From Methanobacteriota archaeon (GTDB taxonomy: Archaea; Halobacteriota; Syntropharchaeia; DAOWMC01): DNA of 14,511 nt. The translations under genes were made by a program, and so were the position numbers. Under the pieces are notes generated by a model that saw only the letters and a list, made by a program, of their open reading frames with translations, did no database searches and was not told the origin of the DNA. The DNA lies in NCBI GenBank assembly GCA_030643285.1, contig DAOWMC010000005.1:1-14511 (forward strand), in the 5' to 3' direction. Positions 6,679 to 13,277 of the stretch are shown one piece after another; within the stretch, counting starts at the first letter, position 1; each line of letters starts with the position of its first letter.

Positions 6679-7524
6679 ATGTATTCATTATTTCTTGGAT
6701 GTATTGCCCCCCTCAGATACCCTGGTATTGAGAGTGCCACAAGAGAGATTCTAAATACGCTTGATATAGAATATTGCGAGTTGGAAGGTGCTTCATGTTG
6801 TCCGGCGCCAGGTGTCATGAGATCTTTTGACGAGAAGACCTGGCTATCCATAGCTTCCCGAAATTTGTTGATCAGCGAGAAGAAAGGTGCTGAACTACTG
6901 ACAATATGTAACGGTTGTTATGGCTCGCTATTTGAGGCTGCACATAAATTAGAATCTGATGAAGAGATGAGGGGCAAGGTAAACGAGATAATCGATGATG
7001 GTGGATACAATGGAACAACCAGAGTAAGACACATAGCAGAGGTGCTTTACAAGGAGCTTGGTGTAGATGAGATCAAATCAAAGGTTAAAGATCAATTGAA
7101 GCTCAATGTTGCAGTTCACTATGGGTGCCACTTTCTGAAACCGAGCAAGCTCAAAAAACTTGATGATCCCGAGAGGCCAACAATGCTTGATGAACTGGTC
7201 GAGGCAACCGGGGCTGTAAGCGTTTCATACAAAGACAAACAGATGTGCTGCGGTGCCGGTGGTGGAGTTCGTGCAGGGTCGCCCGATGTAGCACTTGAGA
7301 TGACAAAGAGCAAGATAGACTACATGAAGGCCGCAGGTGCCACGTGTATAGTTACACCGTGCCCATTCTGTCACTTACAGTTTGACCGGGGACAAAAAGA
7401 TTTAGGGCAAGGATATGATCTTCCTGTGATTCACCTGTCTCAAATCCTGGGCCTTGCTTTGGGTGTTGATAAAAGCAAACTTGGCTTTGAATCACACGTA
7501 ACACCTGTTGATCCGATACTATGA
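6679..7524 (+). CDS. hdrB: CoB-CoM heterodisulfide reductase subunit B
   Basis: HdrB is the catalytic subunit that cleaves the CoM-S-S-CoB disulfide on two non-cubane 4Fe-4S clusters. Counted from the ATG at 6679 (281 residues), both cysteine-rich CCG domains are complete: C8, C40, C41, C77, C80 in the first (LGC, SCCPAPG, CNGC) and C150, C190, C191, C228, C231 in the second (YGCHF, MCCGAGGG, CPFC). The first set sits one residue before the positions known from characterised HdrB, so the active-site geometry is retained. The gene starts one base after hdrC behind a strong ribosome site. Its stop overlaps the next gene by ATGA, so three genes are translated as one unit. Confidence 0.96.
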   Translation: MYSLFLGCIAPLRYPGIESATREILNTLDIEYCELEGASCCPAPGVMRSFDEKTWLSIASRNLLISEKKGAELLTICNGCYGSLFEAAHKLESDEEMRGKVNEIIDDGGYNGTTRVRHIAEVLYKELGVDEIKSKVKDQLKLNVAVHYGCHFLKPSKLKKLDDPERPTMLDELVEATGAVSVSYKDKQMCCGAGGGVRAGSPDVALEMTKSKIDYMKAAGATCIVTPCPFCHLQFDRGQKDLGQGYDLPVIHLSQILGLALGVDKSKLGFESHVTPVDPIL

Positions 7525-7790
7525 CCCATATAGCCAAAGTGGTAACCGTGACAAAAGTGGCAAATGTTTCCGATGAACTTATGCCCTTTGTCCAGTTCAA
7601 GGCTGATCAAATGGGTAGGAAGCTTTCAGGGAGTGAATCTGTCCTTTTATTGCAGATAGAAGGCACTCATAGCTACCACCCCTTTTTTTTACCTAACCGG
7701 CTTGAAGATATTGAAAAAGAGCTAAAGGATCTGGATGTCAAACTTAACTCTGATGCCAAAAAGACGATTATGGGCGTCTTAAGTGGCTAA
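7521..7790 (+). CDS. small conserved archaeal protein coupled to hdrB (DUF749-like, tentative)
   Basis: An 89-residue soluble protein whose ATG overlaps the hdrB stop (ATGA), so it is translationally coupled to the heterodisulfide reductase genes. It begins with a hydrophobic beta strand (HIAKVVTVTKV). A middle part, ESVLLLQIEGTHSYHPFFLPN, is followed by a charged C-terminal helix. There are no cysteines, so it is not itself an Fe-S protein. The general look recalls the short DUF749 family of methanogens, but I am not certain of that assignment and no function is known to me. The coupling suggests a role in assembly or regulation of the Hdr complex. An eight-T run at 7683-7690 within the gene would be a spot for sequencing error, but the frame reads through normally. 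Confidence 0.7.
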   Translation: MTHIAKVVTVTKVANVSDELMPFVQFKADQMGRKLSGSESVLLLQIEGTHSYHPFFLPNRLEDIEKELKDLDVKLNSDAKKTIMGVLSG

Positions 7791-7809
7791 AAAGTAATAA
7801 AGGTTAAAT

Positions 7810-7843
7810 GGTCGATGGTACAAATGTTTTATCGGCCTTTTTT
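7810..7843 (+). terminator. hairpin and T-tract ending the hdrCB unit
   Basis: GGTCGAT (7810-7816) pairs with ATCGGCC (7831-7837), giving 7 bp including one G-U pair with a 14-nt loop. It is immediately followed by TTTTTT (7838-7843), and a second T8 run follows at 7849-7856. Position 20 nt past the last stop and the T-tracts support a transcription end. Confidence 0.6.
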
Positions 7844-7874
7844 AAAGTTTTTTTTTGAAATTGGAAATGCGGGT

Positions 7875-7899
7875 GGTATATTTAAGATGCCCGGGGCAT
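7875..7899 (+). promoter_or_regulatory. TATA box with an adjoining palindrome upstream of the surface-protein gene
   Basis: GGTATATTTAAG (about 7875-7886) looks like an archaeal TATA element. It is directly followed by a perfect palindrome with a central G: ATGCCC (7887-7892), G, GGGCAT (7894-7899). The GC-rich palindrome stands out in AT-rich DNA and lies between the TATA box and the expected start near 7905, a usual place for a repressor operator. The remaining leader would be about 75 nt. Confidence 0.45.
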
Positions 7900-7948
7900 G
7901 GAATTAAACATCATATGCAGCACACAAAAGATAAGTTAATTATGGGTT

Positions 7949-7981
7949 GATGGGTAGATAATTTGAAAAGAGATGGGTAGA
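7949..7981 (+). repeat. direct repeat GATGGGTAGA in the leader of the surface-protein gene
   Basis: GATGGGTAGA occurs at 7949-7958 and again at 7972-7981, 23 bp apart, the second copy ending one base before the ATG at 7983. The second copy may supply the weak ribosome site. The first could be a duplication of the leader or part of an RNA or protein binding site. Confidence 0.4.
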
Positions 7982-7982
7982 C

Positions 7983-9782
7983 ATGTGGAGCAAAATAGGA
8001 ACATTCGGGCTCGTATTGATATTACTTTTTAGCGGAATAGGTACGGTTTTGGCATTAGAAAACCCCGATGATACCGATTGGAAGTATTATGAGGAAATAA
8101 CGATAGAAGAGAACACCGGGGAGTCATTTAGAAATTACCAGGTTTTAGTAGAACTTGATTCGGATAACTTTAATTTTTCAAATGCAGATGATGAAGGATC
8201 GGACATAAGATTTTATAATGATGGTGGAAAAGAAATTGATTTTTGGATTGAAGATTATGAGTATAAAAATGAGATTGCAAAAATATGGGTTAAAGTTCCA
8301 ATAATTCATGCAAATGACCAAACAGATATAAAACTGTACTATGGTAACAAGAAGGCGCAAAGTAAAAGTGATGGGGGCGCAACCTTTGAGTTTTTTGATG
8401 ATTTTGAAGGCGATAACCTTGATAAATCGAAATGGAAAACAAATGCCGGTAATGTGATCTCTGTGGAAAACGGTATACTCTACCTGTGGGAAGATTGGAC
8501 ATATAATCAATATTACCTTTCAACAGATGAGCGATTTAGAGCCCCTTTGATTGTTGAGGCAAGAGTAAAACTTGCCTGCCGCTCGTGTGGTAGTGATCTG
8601 GAAGTGGGGTTTGTAGAAACGAGAGAAGATTATCACAGACATCAAGATGCTGTTTTTGTGGGTTGTGATTTTGAAGATATGTCCGGATATAAATTTATTT
8701 ATCACAAGGGAAATGAGGTTGTAAGCTCAACACAGAAAATCACAACAGACGAGTGGTTTAATATAATAATCGTATATCTTGAGGATAAGGTTAAGTTCTG
8801 GGATAGTTATTCAGGGGGTACGCAAACATATATGAATAAGATGAACACTCCATTTTACCTTGCCCTTTCAGGAGATACGGATAATTATAAAAGAGAAGAT
8901 TCATTTGATTGGATCTTTGTAAGAAAGTATGCCAAAAATGAACCAACCCTTAAATTTAAAGAGGATGTGGAAAAAGAGATACAAGAGATTGTAAATCAGG
9001 AGAATACAACTTCTGAGACAATACTTTTGAATAATACCACTCAAAAGACAAAAAGTCAAGAAAACATGACTCATGAGGATACATTTGACCTTATAAATTC
9101 AATCTCGACAAAAATTGATATATTAAATAGAAAAAATATGGATACAACCCTGATAGAAACTGCTTTGGAAAATGCCATAGATGCATACGAGTCTGAAAAA
9201 CATAATGAATCAATTGAACTTGCCGTAAACGCCCAAAAAATGGCTGATGATGCGTATGATGCTTTATCGGAACATATAGAACCTGCAGAATTAAAAATCG
9301 ATGAAGCAAAATCAATTGGCGCAGATGTCTCCGAAGCTGAAGATAAATTGGAAGTAGCTAAAGATGCGTTGATCAAGGGGAATTATGATTACGCAAAAGA
9401 TTGGGCCGATAATGCTACAGAACTTGCAAAAAATGCACCCATCCGCGCTATTGAAATAGAAAATATGAAAGCACTGCCAACAAAATATGATCAACGGACA
9501 ATGTCTATATCCGGTATTATCAGGGATATAAATGCAATTTATGGGGAAGGATATACATTTGCATTAGATGATGGTTCGGGTATGATTTCGGTAGCTTATA
9601 CTGGAATTTTGGGCGATATAGAAGATGGTGATAAAGTGACGGTAACCGGTGTATTTCAGGCATCATCGGGGGATATTTTAGCAGATGATGTGCAATCAGG
9701 TGGGCGTATGCCTGGTTTTGAAGTAGTATTTGCAATCGCAGGATTATTGGCGGTGGCGTATGTTTTGAGGATGAGGAAATAA
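7983..9782 (+). CDS. secreted DUF2341-type surface protein with PGF-CTERM anchor
   Basis: A 599-residue exported protein. Residues 1-25 are a signal peptide (short positive start, hydrophobic LVLILLFSGIGTVLA, then ALE). Residues about 30-130 match the DUF2341 pattern (NYQVLVELDSDNF, DIRFYNDGGKEIDFWIE, KIWVKVP, IKLYYGN). Residues about 134-325 start with FEFFDDFEGDNLDKSKW and look like a lectin/laminin-G-like beta sandwich. A Thr/Asn-rich linker (about 335-360) with NTT, NNTT and NMT sequons follows, then a helical Ala-rich repeat region (about 365-490) and an OB-fold-like domain (about 495-570). The end has PGF at 577-579, a hydrophobic stretch and RMRK, the PGF-CTERM signal processed by archaeosortase A. 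It is probably S-layer-associated and glycosylated. The ligand is unknown. It stands alone between two long gaps. Confidence 0.85.
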   Translation: MWSKIGTFGLVLILLFSGIGTVLALENPDDTDWKYYEEITIEENTGESFRNYQVLVELDSDNFNFSNADDEGSDIRFYNDGGKEIDFWIEDYEYKNEIAKIWVKVPIIHANDQTDIKLYYGNKKAQSKSDGGATFEFFDDFEGDNLDKSKWKTNAGNVISVENGILYLWEDWTYNQYYLSTDERFRAPLIVEARVKLACRSCGSDLEVGFVETREDYHRHQDAVFVGCDFEDMSGYKFIYHKGNEVVSSTQKITTDEWFNIIIVYLEDKVKFWDSYSGGTQTYMNKMNTPFYLALSGDTDNYKREDSFDWIFVRKYAKNEPTLKFKEDVEKEIQEIVNQENTTSETILLNNTTQKTKSQENMTHEDTFDLINSISTKIDILNRKNMDTTLIETALENAIDAYESEKHNESIELAVNAQKMADDAYDALSEHIEPAELKIDEAKSIGADVSEAEDKLEVAKDALIKGNYDYAKDWADNATELAKNAPIRAIEIENMKALPTKYDQRTMSISGIIRDINAIYGEGYTFALDDGSGMISVAYTGILGDIEDGDKVTVTGVFQASSGDILADDVQSGGRMPGFEVVFAIAGLLAVAYVLRMRK

Positions 9783-10008
9783 AAAAAATCCGGCCCTTTT
9801 GCCTCGTGAATGATGCCGAGGTTAACTCGAAGTTGTTGGAGTAGCCTCAAAAAATTGATTGATGTGATTATTATAGATACCATCTGTTTATCACATTGCT
9901 TGCTTCTTGGTCTGACCATTTGATATTAATTATGCGGCTGCACGGTCTCACTATCATAAATAACCTTTATAATTTTCGCCCGTGACGATATATGACCTAT
10001 CAGAGCAA

Positions 10009-10040
10009 AGCTATGATAAGTCGTAGCTATGATAAGTCGT
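10009..10040. repeat. perfect 16-bp tandem duplication
   Basis: AGCTATGATAAGTCGT is present twice head to tail, at 10009-10024 and 10025-10040, with no mismatch. It lies just downstream of a TATA-like element, in the predicted transcribed leader ahead of the P-II fragment and the Rh channel gene. Two adjacent identical sites could bind a dimeric regulator or be a recent slippage event. Confidence 0.85.
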
Positions 10041-10047
10041 GGTTTTG

Positions 10048-10130
10048 ATTAAACTTTTCTCAAAAGTTTAATGATGAAACTTTTTGAAGTTTCTTGAGGA
10101 TTTCATAACTTTTCATACATTTTATGAAAA
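10048..10130 (+). ncRNA. series of three hairpins, candidate structured leader or small RNA
   Basis: Three inverted repeats follow one another. The first has ATTAAACTTTT (10048-10058) and its exact complement AAAAGTTTAAT (10062-10072), an 11-bp stem around a 3-nt loop. The second has GAAACTT (10076-10082) and AAGTTTC (10087-10093) around TTTG. The third has TTTTCATA (10110-10117) and TATGAAAA (10123-10130) around a 5-nt loop. The first two share the core AAACTT, so alternative pairings are possible. The stems are AT-rich but perfect. No riboswitch class is recognised. They may form a 5' leader, a terminator set or a stand-alone RNA. Confidence 0.4.
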
Positions 10131-10184
10131 ATTATTAAAAAATATTATAAGAGATTAAAATGGGTTTTAATCAAGTGAAGCTTT

Positions 10185-10340
10185 ATGTGGTACATCATTG
10201 CGATAATACGACAAGAACGACTTGATGCCGTCAAACGGGAACTTGAAAAGACACAACATCTAAAGCGCATTATCTCTAAGCGGAAGGTTTTTTTACTCCC
10301 CTCGATTCCATTGGTTATAAAGTTGGGAATTTGGGTATAA
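10185..10340 (+). pseudogene. truncated P-II (GlnK/GlnB)-like fragment
   Basis: An ATG at 10185 opens a 51-codon frame whose first residues, MWYIIAIIRQERLDAVKREL, match the first strand and helix of P-II signal proteins, which usually begin with a K-x-I-x-AIIRPE(R/K)LDAVK-like pattern. After about residue 23 the similarity ends. The expected GMTV and GRG segments, the T-loop and the ATP-binding parts are absent, and the other two forward frames hit stops quickly, so a single frameshift does not restore it. A full P-II has about 110 residues. P-II genes are classic neighbours of ammonium channels, and this one sits directly before the Rh gene, which supports the reading as a glnK remnant. A weak AGTGA precedes the ATG. 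A short functional peptide is the alternative. Confidence 0.55.
10305..10330 (+). promoter_or_regulatory. Rh gene TATA box flanked by an inverted repeat
   Basis: TTATAAAG (about 10315-10322) lies about 45 nt before the Rh ATG, leaving a leader of about 20 nt. It is flanked by ATTCC (10305-10309) and GGAAT (10326-10330), an inverted repeat that would let a dimeric regulator cover the TATA box. The half sites recall NrpR GGAA boxes, but the orientation and spacing are not the known GGAA-N6-TTCC. A second TATA-like GGTATAAGG follows at 10333. GGAG at 10350-10353 is the ribosome site. Confidence 0.4.
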
Positions 10341-10364
10341 GGTTTCAACGGAGAGAAATAAAAC

Positions 10365-11537
10365 ATGAATAAATATAGATGGACGACGTTATCGATTATA
10401 CTGGCTGTGTTATTTGCTTCAACTGGTGTATGTTTTGCTCAAGAAGGTTCCAACGATGCTCTTGAATCAATTGTAAATGTCCAAAAATACAACCGTGCCA
10501 TTCACATCATGGCTATGCTTATCGTTGGATTTGGATTTTTGATGGTCTTTGCACGGGGGTATGGACGTTCCGCATTGACGGCAACGTTCTTGCTTGTAAG
10601 CGTGGCAATACCAATCTATTTCCTGATAAGTGGTCTTGGTATATTCGGTGAGCCCGAACTTGAGATAGACCGGCTTATACTGGCAGAGTTTGCAGCGGCC
10701 AGCCTTCTTATATGTGCAGGTGCCTGCCTGGGAAGGTTGAAGATGGGGCAATATATGCTACTGGGGTTGATTTTTGTACCGTTCTACATGATAAACGAGT
10801 GGATAATCCTTGGCGGCGGCCTTGGACTTTTACCCGGGGGAGCCTTTGCTGACACTGGAGGATCAATCGTAATTCATGCATTTGGCGCATTGTTTGGACT
10901 TGGTGTGATATTAGAAATGACAACCAAAAATGAGTTTGATCGGGCAATTGAATCTGATGCGACAAGTGAAAGATTTTCAATGCTTGGTAGCATGATCCTC
11001 TGGGTCTTTTGGCCAAGCTTCTGTGCGGCGCTTGTGGCACCTGAACTGGTACCAAGAACCGCCATCAATGTTATAATGGCCCTCTGTGGTTCCACCATAG
11101 CCACCTACTTTGCTTCGGTTGCCATGAGGAAAAATATATCCATTGCCGATATAGCTAATGCGACACTGGCAGGTGGTGTTGCAATTGGGGCTACATGCGA
11201 TCATGCCACTTATCCTGCTGCCTTCGTTATAGGGATACTGGCAGGAGTTTTGTCCACATTTGGTTTTGCCGTCATCCAGTCCAGGCTTGAAGGGATGATT
11301 AAGGGGATAGACACCTGTGGCGTTACCAATCTACACGGTTTTCCGGGCCTCTTGGGTGGTGTTGCAGCAATATTTGTTATTGATGGAATCAGTGTGGGAA
11401 CACAGGTTACCGGTATTGGAATAACGATTGTGATTGCAGTCATTTCCGGTTACATATCCGGAAAGGTACTGTCAGCCTTTGGCAGAAGAGCTGAACCCTA
11501 TGAAGATTCGGAGGAATTTATAGAAGCTGCGCCTTGA
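10365..11537 (+). CDS. Rh-type ammonium (NH3, possibly CO2) channel
   Basis: A 390-residue polytopic membrane protein of the Amt/Mep/Rh family that conducts ammonia across the cell membrane. An N-terminal signal-like hydrophobic segment (to about A25) precedes about 11 further hydrophobic helices. It is the Rh branch, not classical Amt, by three blocks: TGGSIVIHAFGALFGL (164-179), LGSMILWVFWPSF (207-219) and DTCGVTNLHGFPGLLGG (316-332). The twin pore histidines are H171 and H324, and D163 corresponds to the conserved recruiting Asp, so the pore should be functional. The acidic C-terminal tail (EPYEDSEEFIEAAP) is short and lacks an obvious Amt-type P-II docking motif. It lies behind a degraded P-II fragment and 37 nt ahead of glnA, so uptake and assimilation are probably co-expressed. 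Its own TATA box and GGAG ribosome site are visible. Confidence 0.88.
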   Translation: MNKYRWTTLSIILAVLFASTGVCFAQEGSNDALESIVNVQKYNRAIHIMAMLIVGFGFLMVFARGYGRSALTATFLLVSVAIPIYFLISGLGIFGEPELEIDRLILAEFAAASLLICAGACLGRLKMGQYMLLGLIFVPFYMINEWIILGGGLGLLPGGAFADTGGSIVIHAFGALFGLGVILEMTTKNEFDRAIESDATSERFSMLGSMILWVFWPSFCAALVAPELVPRTAINVIMALCGSTIATYFASVAMRKNISIADIANATLAGGVAIGATCDHATYPAAFVIGILAGVLSTFGFAVIQSRLEGMIKGIDTCGVTNLHGFPGLLGGVAAIFVIDGISVGTQVTGIGITIVIAVISGYISGKVLSAFGRRAEPYEDSEEFIEAAP

Positions 11538-11544
11538 ACGGTGC

Positions 11545-11568
11545 AATATAAAAAAGGAGAAAAAGGTG
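11545..11568 (+). promoter_or_regulatory. internal TATA box and ribosome site of glnA
   Basis: AATATAAAAAAGG (11545-11557) lies about 25 nt before the glnA ATG and could drive a leaderless glnA mRNA. GGTG at 11565-11568, 6 nt before the ATG, would serve on a longer transcript from the Rh gene. Both modes look possible, which would let glnA be expressed without the channel. Confidence 0.45.
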
Positions 11569-11574
11569 TAAAAA

Positions 11575-12903
11575 ATGTCTGATAAAGCAAAAGAAAAAGT
11601 AATAAAAGCAGTTGAAAAAAATGATGTGAAGTTTGTAAACCTCTGGTTTACAGATATCTTAGGAAGGTTGAAGAGCTTTGCAATAACCGTTGAAGAGCTT
11701 GAAGGAGCAATTGACGAAGGGATGGGTTTTGATGGCTCATCCATTCAGGGATTTGCAAGGATTGATGAGAGCGATATGATCGCAAAACCGGATCTTGGCA
11801 CATTTCAGATGCTTCCGTGGAGACCAAAGGAGCGTTCAGTTGCAAGGATGTTCTGCGATATTTTGAATCCCGATGGAAGTCCCTATGAGGGTGATCCAAG
11901 GTATGTGCTAAAAAGAAACCTGGAACATCTTAAAAAGGATAAGTACACATTTTATGTGGGCCCTGAACTCGAGTATTTCTACTTCAAAGATGCAAAGGAA
12001 CCTGAGATACTCGATGAGGGTGGGTACTTTGATCTTACAACATTAGATGCCGCTACCGATCTTCGAAGAGATACCGTGTTAACGCTTGAAGAAATTGGGA
12101 TAAAGGTCGAGTATAGCCACCACGAGGTTGCACCATCTCAGCATGAGATAGACCTGAGATATATGGATGCGCTACAGATGGCAGACGCAATGATGACATA
12201 TAGAATCGTGGTAAAGGAGATCGCTCAAAAGTACGGTTGTTATGCCACCTTCATGCCAAAGCCAATCTATGGGGTAAATGGAAGTGGAATGCATGTACAT
12301 CAATCTCTTTTCAGGGGAAATGATAATGCTTTTTTCAACCCTGATGATGAGTACCACCTCTCAGATATTGGCAAATGGTATATCGCCGGACTCCTAAAAC
12401 ATGCACCTGAGATAACATCGATTACCAATCAGTGGATAAACTCATATAAACGCCTTGTTCCCGGATATGAGGCACCAGTTTACATCTCATGGGCAAGAAG
12501 AAACAGGTCCACAATGGTTCGGGTACCCATGTATAAACCAGGAAAAGAAAAGGCAACAAGAATTGAATTTAGAAGTCCTGACCCTGCATGTAACCCCTAT
12601 CTGGCATTTTCCGTTATGCTTACGGCAGGACTTGAAGGGATTAAAAATAAGTACGAACTGCCTGATCCGATAGAAAAAGATGTCTTCGAAATGAGTGCTT
12701 CTGAAAAAGAGGGAGCAGGAATAGAATCACTTCCCGGAAGCTTAATCGAGGCTGTGACACTAACGGAAAACAGTGAACTGGTTCATAAAGCGTTTGGTGA
12801 CCATGTCTTTTCTAACTTCATAACAAGTAAGAAAGTTGAGTGGGACAACTACCGGACACAAGTATCAAAATGGGAGCTTTCAGAGTATCTACATACGCTT
12901 TAG
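11575..12903 (+). CDS. glnA: glutamine synthetase, type I (GSI-alpha)
   Basis: Cytoplasmic ATP-dependent synthesis of glutamine from glutamate and ammonia, the entry step of nitrogen assimilation. The 442-residue length is typical of archaeal and Bacillus-type GSI. Visible are the N-terminal Asp/Ser latch MGFDGSSI, the metal-binding GPELEYF, HHEVAPSQHEID, the glutamate/ammonia loop PIYGVNGSGMHVHQSLF, the NSYKRLVPGYEAPVY and SWARRNRS segments, and RIEFRSPDPACNPYLAFS. In the region of the adenylylated tyrosine of GSI-beta the sequence is KDVFEMSASEKEGAG, with Phe and no NLYDLPPEE motif, so it is not controlled by adenylylation. It follows the Rh channel gene by 37 nt, a direct uptake-assimilation pair. 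Regulation in such archaea is usually by NrpR and P-II, but no GGAA-N6-TTCC operator was found nearby. Confidence 0.97.
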   Translation: MSDKAKEKVIKAVEKNDVKFVNLWFTDILGRLKSFAITVEELEGAIDEGMGFDGSSIQGFARIDESDMIAKPDLGTFQMLPWRPKERSVARMFCDILNPDGSPYEGDPRYVLKRNLEHLKKDKYTFYVGPELEYFYFKDAKEPEILDEGGYFDLTTLDAATDLRRDTVLTLEEIGIKVEYSHHEVAPSQHEIDLRYMDALQMADAMMTYRIVVKEIAQKYGCYATFMPKPIYGVNGSGMHVHQSLFRGNDNAFFNPDDEYHLSDIGKWYIAGLLKHAPEITSITNQWINSYKRLVPGYEAPVYISWARRNRSTMVRVPMYKPGKEKATRIEFRSPDPACNPYLAFSVMLTAGLEGIKNKYELPDPIEKDVFEMSASEKEGAGIESLPGSLIEAVTLTENSELVHKAFGDHVFSNFITSKKVEWDNYRTQVSKWELSEYLHTL

Positions 12904-12937
12904 CCCGAACAGGATCCATTTGAGGATTCTCCAAGCG

Positions 12938-12956
12938 GAAGAGGTATACCCTCTTC
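12938..12956 (+). terminator. hairpin after glnA
   Basis: GAAGAGG (12938-12944) and CCTCTTC (12950-12956) form a perfect 7-bp stem with loop TATAC, 34 nt past the glnA stop. The inner GGTATACC is itself a palindrome. The flank is AT-rich but lacks a true T-run, so this is a probable terminator or 3'-end structure only. Confidence 0.45.
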
Positions 12957-13008
12957 TAATTATAGGTGGTCTGCATATTATATAGCGCAATAAAGCTCTT
13001 CTTGGAAA

Positions 13009-13048
13009 AAAAATAATAATTAAGAGGCCATACTAATGTATTGCCTCT
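13009..13048 (-). terminator. terminator of the cdhC unit between convergent genes
   Basis: On the minus strand, AGAGGC (13048-13043) pairs with GCCTCT (13028-13023). The stem is extended by ATAC/GTAT inner pairs around a 4-nt loop with one mismatch. It is followed by TAATTATTATTTTTTTT (reading down to about 13009). The hairpin plus T-tract, 10 nt past the last stop, is a good transcription end for the cdh genes. On the plus strand the same hairpin could also stop glnA read-through. Confidence 0.65.
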
Positions 13049-13057
13049 ATCTTTTCA

Positions 13058-13273
13058 CTAATCCTTCTTCTTTATGATCAACTTCTCAATGTTTATCTTT
13101 GCACCCTTCAATATAAGCGTTATACCACTACCATCTCCGCCGCCCGCCGGTAGCGTAAACTGTGGCATTGTCCCAAAGGATGCTGCTTGTGTGCCCGGAA
13201 CTGCAGAAGCCCCTTTTACTGCCCCTTCCCCTTTTGGTTTCGCTTTTACCTTGAATTTCATCTTCTCGCCCAT
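13058..13273 (-). CDS. separately encoded C-terminal tail of acetyl-CoA synthase beta subunit (CdhC)
   Basis: A 71-residue protein that resembles the C-terminal extension normally fused to archaeal CdhC: a Lys/Ala/Gly-rich low-complexity part followed by MPQFTLPAGGGDGSG and the terminal ITLILKGAKINIEKLIIKKK, which matches the usual GG-rich plus (I/V)-x-(L/I)-x-x-KNAKI ending. Here it has its own ATG, 4 nt after the cdhC stop, with GGAGGT (13287-13282 on the minus strand) 8 nt upstream. cdhC ends with two in-frame stops, TGA TAA, and this gene is in another frame, so a single miscalled base would have to be combined with loss of both stops to fuse them. It probably binds CdhC or its complex partners as the fused tail does. 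That role is inferred. Confidence 0.72.
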   Translation of the reverse strand: MGEKMKFKVKAKPKGEGAVKGASAVPGTQAASFGTMPQFTLPAGGGDGSGITLILKGAKINIEKLIIKKKD

Positions 13274-13277
13274 CTTA

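Larger units (their letters stand above)
9783..10184. other. 402-bp gap with tandem repeat and hairpins, no clear complete gene
   Basis: The first half (9783-9990) shows only a small inverted repeat (CCTCG at 9802-9806 with CGAGG at 9817-9821) and a TATA-like TTTATAATTTTCG (about 9968-9980). From 9998 onward, where a transcript from that TATA box would start, the DNA holds a 16-bp tandem repeat and three hairpins, listed separately. No tRNA was recognised. A box C-like ATGATGA occurs at 10071-10077, but no matching D box follows. The region may be a leader RNA or a small RNA for the nitrogen genes downstream. Confidence 0.5.

Noticed and set aside
10071..10130. C/D box small RNA starting at ATGATGA
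   Set aside because: No CTGA box D or internal C'/D' pair at the usual distance, and the stretch is taken up by hairpin arms.
10145..10366. Minus-strand frame of 73 residues in the gap before the Rh gene
   Set aside because: There is no ribosome site and no recognisable family. It lies antisense to the P-II-like fragment, which has recognisable similarity.
10365..11537. Classical Amt-type ammonium transporter
   Set aside because: The LWVFWPSF and DTCGVTNLHG blocks and IHAFGA around the first pore histidine are Rh signatures. Amt-type GGxVVHINAG and its partner motif are absent.
10185..11575. NrpR operator GGAA-N6-TTCC upstream of the Rh gene or glnA
   Set aside because: Scanned by eye in the gaps before both genes. 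No copy with this orientation and spacing was found, only the reversed ATTCC/GGAAT pair.
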